From a bacterium (GTDB lineage Bacteria > Babelota > Babeliae > Babelales > UASB340): a stretch of DNA of 64,000 nucleotides. A program made the position numbers and the translations under genes. Below are positions 59,342 to 64,000 of this stretch, in pieces. Location: positions 26,966 to 90,965 of the forward strand of contig DAOVPV010000004.1 of the NCBI GenBank assembly GCA_030629005.1. The letters are read 5' to 3'. A model generated the notes under the pieces. That model saw only the letters and a list, made by a program, of their open reading frames with translations. It made no database searches and was not told where the DNA came from. The first letter of the stretch is position 1, and each line of letters starts with the position of its first letter.

Positions 59342-60352
59342 ATGAATTATTATATGAAAAATTTATTACTAAAAACAATATACGGCGAATTTGAAGTTCA
59401 AGAACCATTAATAGAACTAATAAATACCAAAGCAGTTCAACGACTAAAAGGCATACATCAGCGAGGAATAAGCGATTACGTAGATAATAAACACTCAAAT
59501 TTTGTCTCCAGATATGACCATAGCATTGGAGTTCTTGCTCTTTTGATAAAATATAATGCTGATATTAAAACTCAAATCGCGGGACTTTTACACGATGTAT
59601 CTCATACCGTTTTTTCCCACGTTGGAGATTTTATATTCAAACATAAGGGACACAAATCATCCTACCAAGACGATATTCACAAGTGGATTTTAGAACAACA
59701 AAATCTAGAAAACAACTTACAAAAATATAAAATCTCTTTAGACGAAATAGTCCACACAAACAGCTTTCATAGAATTTTAGAACAAGATTTACCAGATATT
59801 TGCGCAGACCGGCTAGATTATTGTTTAGAACAAGCATACCACGAAAGTTTAATAACTGACCAAGATATAACAGATATATTAAACGATCTAGAATATAAAA
59901 GAGAAAACTGGTTTTTTTCAAATATCATTATAGCAAAAGAATTCGCTAATATCCCTTTATACTTAATAGAAAACGATTGGGCCAATCCATTTTATATTTA
60001 TAGTTATAAGGAACTAGCCAAAGCCTTAAGATATTCGCTAGAATTAAATATAATAACAAAAAACGACATACATTTTTCTATCGATGATATTGTTTTAGAT
60101 AAACTAAAAAATAGCAATAACGTAAAAATACAAGAACATCTTAACAGATCTCTAAATCCCAAAAAACATATAGAGCTATCAACAACTAAAGATTATGATA
60201 AAATTCTTTATGGAAAATTTAGAGGAATTGACCCATTAATAAATACAAGCACAGGTTTAAAAAGATTAACTTCTATTGATAAAGAATTTTTAGAAAAATA
60301 TAAGCATACAAAAAACTTTATTCTTGATGGCTCACCTATAAAATTTTTGTAA
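59342..60352 (+). CDS. Cytoplasmic HD-domain phosphohydrolase
   Basis: A 336-residue HD-superfamily protein of the dGTPase/YdhJ-like type with no signal peptide. Metal ligands are in FVSRYDHSIGVLALLI (His), IAGLLHDVSHTVFSHVGD (HD) and DLPDICADRLDYCLEQ (Asp). The N-terminus LLKTIYGEFEVQEPLIELINTKAVQRLKGIHQRGI is the usual opening for this group. It is a paralogue of the exported protein at 57273. Likely activity is dephosphorylation of (deoxy)nucleotides, but this is not shown by sequence. The start may be 59342 or the ATG at 59354. Confidence 0.9.
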   Translation: MNYYMKNLLLKTIYGEFEVQEPLIELINTKAVQRLKGIHQRGISDYVDNKHSNFVSRYDHSIGVLALLIKYNADIKTQIAGLLHDVSHTVFSHVGDFIFKHKGHKSSYQDDIHKWILEQQNLENNLQKYKISLDEIVHTNSFHRILEQDLPDICADRLDYCLEQAYHESLITDQDITDILNDLEYKRENWFFSNIIIAKEFANIPLYLIENDWANPFYIYSYKELAKALRYSLELNIITKNDIHFSIDDIVLDKLKNSNNVKIQEHLNRSLNPKKHIELSTTKDYDKILYGKFRGIDPLINTSTGLKRLTSIDKEFLEKYKHTKNFILDGSPIKFL

Positions 60353-60360
60353 AATTTAAT

Positions 60361-61344
60361 CTACAAATTCAAGTCTAAAAACTCTTCAATATTCATATGG
60401 TTTAAAAAACAAAGACCTCTTATATTTTTATCCAAAAAATCATTTTTGGCTTTGCTTTTTATACTTTTCAAATTTTCTTGCATAATTTTAATAGCAATCT
60501 GAGCAAAGTTTCCCTCATAATTGGAATTTGGAAACATCGCATCAACTTGAGTTTTATAATTTTCCCAAAAAATCTTATTTAATAAATCAAAATCATGTTG
60601 AATTACAGGAAAAAATAGATTTGCTTCATCCGATTTAAACTGATGCCAAACATTACGATAACCAATAATTTCTATATTTTTCTTTGTTTTTTCATAAAAT
60701 TTTCCAATGGCCTCTTGAATAATCAAAAAAATTTTATAGTGAGTTGCTGGCCCAACACCCTTTGAATCTACAGCCAAAGTTAAAATATCAGGATTAATTT
60801 TTAATAACAAATCATAAAAATTATCGATATCTTTAGAATATTCACAAGTATTATTCAAATAAAAATCAGCCCGAAAGTGTTTTATATTACTTTTTTTTAC
60901 TCCAAAAGATTGCCAAACGCATTCTTCTTCAAATTCCCGCACAGAGCCCTTTAAAAATTTTATTGCAAAACTATCTACACCTAACTCCAAATCATTTCTT
61001 AAATCTACGATTTCATTTAAAATTAATTGTTTCTTACCCAGAGTTTGATTTAACTTTAAGATTTTTTTTAAAACAAACTCTTCTAGCTGCCCGTTTTTTT
61101 TTACTTCAAGAATATTCTTTTCTATTTTAGCAAGAACTTCCAACAGCTCACAACTTCTTACTGCATTAAAACCACTAGTCATCGTTAAAAAACAATGTTT
61201 ATTATTTGTGTTTTTTATTAAATAATCTATATAAGGCAAATAACCAAGAACCACGTCATCAGGATGAGGAGACGTGTGAAGAACCATCTTATCATTAAAC
61301 AATGATAAAGCCCTTTCTATCTTTTTTCGTATATTTAGGTTCAT
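60361..61344 (-). CDS. PIG-L-like deacetylase
   Basis: A 327-residue protein with the PIG-L zinc motif LHTSPHPDDVVLGYLPYI (HPDD at 27-30), TMTSGFNAV and the late NPDILTLAVDSKGVGPATHYKI (xxDPxGxxH-type site). This layout matches the C-terminal domain of NagB-fused proteins, where PIG-L follows a glucosamine-6-phosphate deaminase. Here the deaminase domain is absent. PIG-L enzymes remove N-acetyl groups from GlcNAc-containing glycolipids or sugars. AGAGTAGT precedes the ATG, and the gene begins right after rluB's stop. Confidence 0.82.
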   Translation of the reverse strand: MNLNIRKKIERALSLFNDKMVLHTSPHPDDVVLGYLPYIDYLIKNTNNKHCFLTMTSGFNAVRSCELLEVLAKIEKNILEVKKNGQLEEFVLKKILKLNQTLGKKQLILNEIVDLRNDLELGVDSFAIKFLKGSVREFEEECVWQSFGVKKSNIKHFRADFYLNNTCEYSKDIDNFYDLLLKINPDILTLAVDSKGVGPATHYKIFLIIQEAIGKFYEKTKKNIEIIGYRNVWHQFKSDEANLFFPVIQHDFDLLNKIFWENYKTQVDAMFPNSNYEGNFAQIAIKIMQENLKSIKSKAKNDFLDKNIRGLCFLNHMNIEEFLDLNL

Positions 61345-61345
61345 A

Positions 61346-62053
61346 CTACTCTTCTAGATTTTTTAAAGCGTCAACTTCCCTTTTAGTTAATCGTCTCCAC
61401 TTCCCCAATGGTAAACCCGTTTTTGTAAAACCTGCATAATAAAATCTATCCAATTTTTTAACTTTACAATTAAAGTGTTCAAATATACGCCTTATAATTC
61501 TATTCCTACCACTATGAATAGCAATATCTACTTCTTTCCCCTTAGAACCAGCAACAAAAGCTAAACTGTCTGGAGCAATAAAACCATCTTCCAACTTTAT
61601 CCCATTTTTTATAGCAACAAAATCTGCTTTTCTAAGAGGCCTGTCTAAAGTAACCTTATAACCCTTTAATATTTCATACTTTGGATGTGATAACTTTTGT
61701 GTCAAATCACCATCGTTGGTTAAAATAATAAGACCAGTTGTTGCTCTATCTAATCGACCAATAGGATAAACCCGACCTACTCCAGAATCTACAATTAAAT
61801 CCATGATGGTTTTACGATTTTTAGGATCTAAAAGAGTACAAATATAATCTTTTGGTTTATTCAAGATAATGTAAACAAACTTTGGCAAAATCAAAACTTT
61901 GCCACCAAATTCAACTACATCTTTCTTTTTAACTGAATAAAAAATATCGGATTCAATTTTACCGTTAATTTTAACTTTTCCTGATTTTATTAAATCAGCA
62001 GCCTTACGACGAGGACAAGCTCCGGAACTTGATAAATATTTAAATAAATGCAT
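61346..62053 (-). CDS. RluB/RsuA-family rRNA pseudouridine synthase
   Basis: A 235-residue protein with an N-terminal S4 domain (MHLFKYLSSSGACPRRKAADLIKSGKVKINGKI) and the pseudouridine synthase core YPIGRLDRATTGLIILTNDGDL (catalytic Asp in GRLDxxTTGL). It ends IHSGRNRIIRRIFEHFNCKVKKLDRFYYAGFT. The motif set fits RluB (23S U2605) or RsuA. The C-terminal LPLGKWRRLTKREVDALKNL is typical. The following PIG-L gene is encoded two bases away. Confidence 0.92.
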   Translation of the reverse strand: MHLFKYLSSSGACPRRKAADLIKSGKVKINGKIESDIFYSVKKKDVVEFGGKVLILPKFVYIILNKPKDYICTLLDPKNRKTIMDLIVDSGVGRVYPIGRLDRATTGLIILTNDGDLTQKLSHPKYEILKGYKVTLDRPLRKADFVAIKNGIKLEDGFIAPDSLAFVAGSKGKEVDIAIHSGRNRIIRRIFEHFNCKVKKLDRFYYAGFTKTGLPLGKWRRLTKREVDALKNLEE

Positions 62054-62127
62054 AAAATATAAACTCTTACTTTAAGTTTGTGTATGAAATAAAAATAACA
62101 TTATAGTCTATTTTAAATTAAAAAAAA

Positions 62128-63000
62128 CTAAGTCCCTAATTGTTTAATACAAAAAAACGGATTTTCCAACGTTAACTCAATATAACACTTAGTTTTATCT
62201 GCAAAATCTTGGGTTTCAAATGTATTTCTAAACATTAGACCAAATTTAATATTAGCCAAAAGATCAATAATATAATTCCAATCTATAATTTTTCTATTTT
62301 CAATACCATTAATAACATCTTTAAGCACCATCCCTATCCAATTACACTCAAACTCTATTATGCAATTATTAGTAATATCTCCATTTATATATAAATAGTC
62401 ACCCGAATACTCAATCATTACATCGCCAAAATTAATATCCCTCTTTAGTTGTCTAAAAAATTTTATCATGTTTACTTCTTTTTTAAACTGTTTTGAGCAT
62501 CCATCTGAAAAAATTCTACCTGACTTACATTCCACGCAATAATCACTGGTAACAACATCAAACTCAGTTTCTCTCAACTCTACAATTTCTATTAAACCTT
62601 CTTCATAATAATCACCGCGATCTAACACAAAATTAAATTTAGGCCTTCTCTTGTTCTCACTCACGCGTATATCCAATCCAAATCCAATAATATTATGTGA
62701 CAAAGTATCTTTTAAATGCAAAGCTGACTCTAATTCAAATAGTGCTCCATTAGGATGTTTTGCAAAATAAACTTTATTCGGAAAACAACTCTTTTCATAA
62801 TCAATAATATTATTTAAAAGATGTTGTAATCCTGGCTTACCTGCAAAATTATATAAAGCTAAATCTACAACCTCTAACCGACTTAAACCAGATAATGAGA
62901 CAAAAAAAAAGAAGGTTATAAAAAAACCTTCTTTTAACTTTTTAAGAATAAATCTAAAATTACCAAAATCATCACGTAAAGATAGTAATATATCCATCAT
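62128..63000 (-). CDS. Protein of unknown function with an N-terminal hydrophobic segment
   Basis: A 290-residue protein that I do not recognise. The start ATG at 63000 has an excellent GGGGAGGGA ribosome site. After a 30-residue hydrophilic N-terminus (LSLRDDFGNFRFILKKLKEG) there is a hydrophobic helix (FFITFFFFVSLSGLS, about residues 27-41), which could be a long signal sequence or anchor. The rest is mixed and contains a possible zinc-like SDYCVECKSGRIFSDGC cluster near residue 150 and a C-terminal NPFFCIKQLGT. It is the first gene after the rRNA operon, on the same strand. Confidence 0.7.
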   Translation of the reverse strand: MMDILLSLRDDFGNFRFILKKLKEGFFITFFFFVSLSGLSRLEVVDLALYNFAGKPGLQHLLNNIIDYEKSCFPNKVYFAKHPNGALFELESALHLKDTLSHNIIGFGLDIRVSENKRRPKFNFVLDRGDYYEEGLIEIVELRETEFDVVTSDYCVECKSGRIFSDGCSKQFKKEVNMIKFFRQLKRDINFGDVMIEYSGDYLYINGDITNNCIIEFECNWIGMVLKDVINGIENRKIIDWNYIIDLLANIKFGLMFRNTFETQDFADKTKCYIELTLENPFFCIKQLGT

Positions 63001-63238
63001 AAGTCCCTCCCCAAAAAATTCTCATTGATGAAATTACTCTAAATAAATCTCGTATATAAATTTTTATTGAAATTTTCATGCAATCCCCAAAATTATTTCC
63101 AATCTAACTTTAGAATATTAATTTACATTCGCTCTATTCAAGAAAATTAAAAATTTTAAGATAAAAGGCGGCATTAAAAAGAAGTCTGAAGTTTTTTAGA
63201 TAAGTTTTATAAACTTGTAGAAAATTTATAACAAAAAA

Positions 63239-63262
63239 GACCCAGATTTTCATCTGGGTCTT
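63239..63262 (-). terminator. Terminator of the rRNA operon
   Basis: GACCCAGAT and ATCTGGGTC form a nine-base-pair stem around TTTC. On the minus strand it is followed by TTTTTT, giving a standard intrinsic terminator just after the 5S gene. Confidence 0.9.
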
Positions 63263-63270
63263 AAATTTAG

Positions 63271-63389
63271 ATCCCCGGCAGTACCTATTTTTCCGGGCCG
63301 TCTCCAGCCAAGTATTTTCGGCGTAACAGGCTTTACTTCCGTATTCGGAATGGGAACGGGTGTTACCCTGTTACTATCGCCACCAGGAA
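63271..63389 (-). rRNA. rrf: 5S ribosomal RNA
   Basis: On the minus strand, CCTGGTGGCGATAG begins a roughly 119-base 5S gene with the conserved CACCCGTTCCCATTCCGAA and a 3' end GGTACTGCCGGGGAT. The ends CCTGG and CCGGG pair. Boundaries are good to a few bases. Confidence 0.95.
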
Positions 63390-63560
63390 ATTTTTTCCGT
63401 CTTCGCTTAAAAGCTATGACGTGATTTTTCAATTCAAAATTTTTAAAGATCTGGCCTTGCTCGCTTATTCTACCAAAGATAAAATAAACGAGCAAGATAA
63501 ATTCAAAATATTTGTAGCAGTAATTATAAAGTAATTACACTTAGTTTTTATTGTAGCATA

Positions 63561-64000
<440 letters not shown>

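Noticed and set aside
63250..63495. Minus-strand frame of 81 codons at the window end
   Set aside because: It lies over the 5S rRNA gene and its flanks, so it is not coding.

Overview
The window is a low-GC (roughly 30% by eye), gene-dense piece of a bacterial chromosome that uses the standard bacterial code; TGA acts as a stop in several genes. Envelope genes (KDO-8-phosphate phosphatase, HldE, a heptosyltransferase, an LptF/G permease, TolC/HlyD/ABC export) imply a Gram-negative with lipopolysaccharide. ThyX, an archaeal-type ATP-dependent DNA ligase, no amino-acid biosynthesis genes in 64 kb, and many exported proteins without recognisable family suggest a reduced, host-associated lifestyle. 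This fits Dependentiae (TM6/Babela-like) best, but that assignment is inference and needs 16S, which is not in the window.

Layout. 1-4.1 kb (minus strand): start of an HtrA-like protease, ruvB, an exported pentapeptide-repeat protein, a lipoprotein and a 46-residue membrane peptide. 4.2-6.3 kb: trpS, tRNA-Lys, tRNA-Leu and a repeat-rich island with a GIY-YIG nuclease gene. 6.3-9.3 kb: trigger factor, rpmH-rnpA-yidD and a kdsC-like gene. 9.4-17.8 kb: a two-domain M16 protease, then heptosyltransferase, TolC, HlyD, FtsX-type permease and ATPase in one direction. 17.8-24 kb: rsmG, two exported proteins of unknown function, hldE, an HPS/KGPDC-like enzyme and DNA ligase. 24.1-32.7 kb (minus): tRNA-Met, secD, tRNA-Leu, two exported coiled-coil proteins, an FMN-binding protein, hemW, serS and an exported membrane protein. 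32.8-36.8 kb (plus): phosphohexomutase, endonuclease IV and two exported proteins, one an M41-type metalloprotease domain. 36.8-46.7 kb: thyX, dcd, UvrD-like helicase, LysE, glmM, DUF502, LptF/G. 46.7-54.2 kb (minus): PafA-like phosphatase, tlyA with a broken frame, HEPN/MNT pair, HtrA, pssA, grpE and an exported hydrolase. 54.3-63 kb: ZnuC/ZnuB, exported PP2C phosphatase, two HD-domain proteins, CYTH, PIG-L, RluB. The end holds 5S rRNA, its terminator and the 3' part of 23S rRNA (minus).

The most unusual structure is at the tRNAs. Three of the four tRNA genes are followed at their CCA by one element family. In it the CCA plus three bases can pair with a downstream NNNTGG strand, and that same strand forms most of the tRNA's intrinsic terminator. 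At tRNA-Leu(TAG) this element leads into a GIY-YIG nuclease gene and then an exact 19-bp copy of the tRNA 3' end with a further element, which looks like a miniature tRNA-targeting mobile unit. Other repeats are a 21-bp motif present seven times in one orientation, with an optional 15-bp hairpin insert, and a palindromic GATCCTGAA family in intergenic gaps. Exported versions of enzymes that normally act in the cytoplasm (PP2C, HD phosphohydrolase, M41 protease) are candidate host-directed factors.
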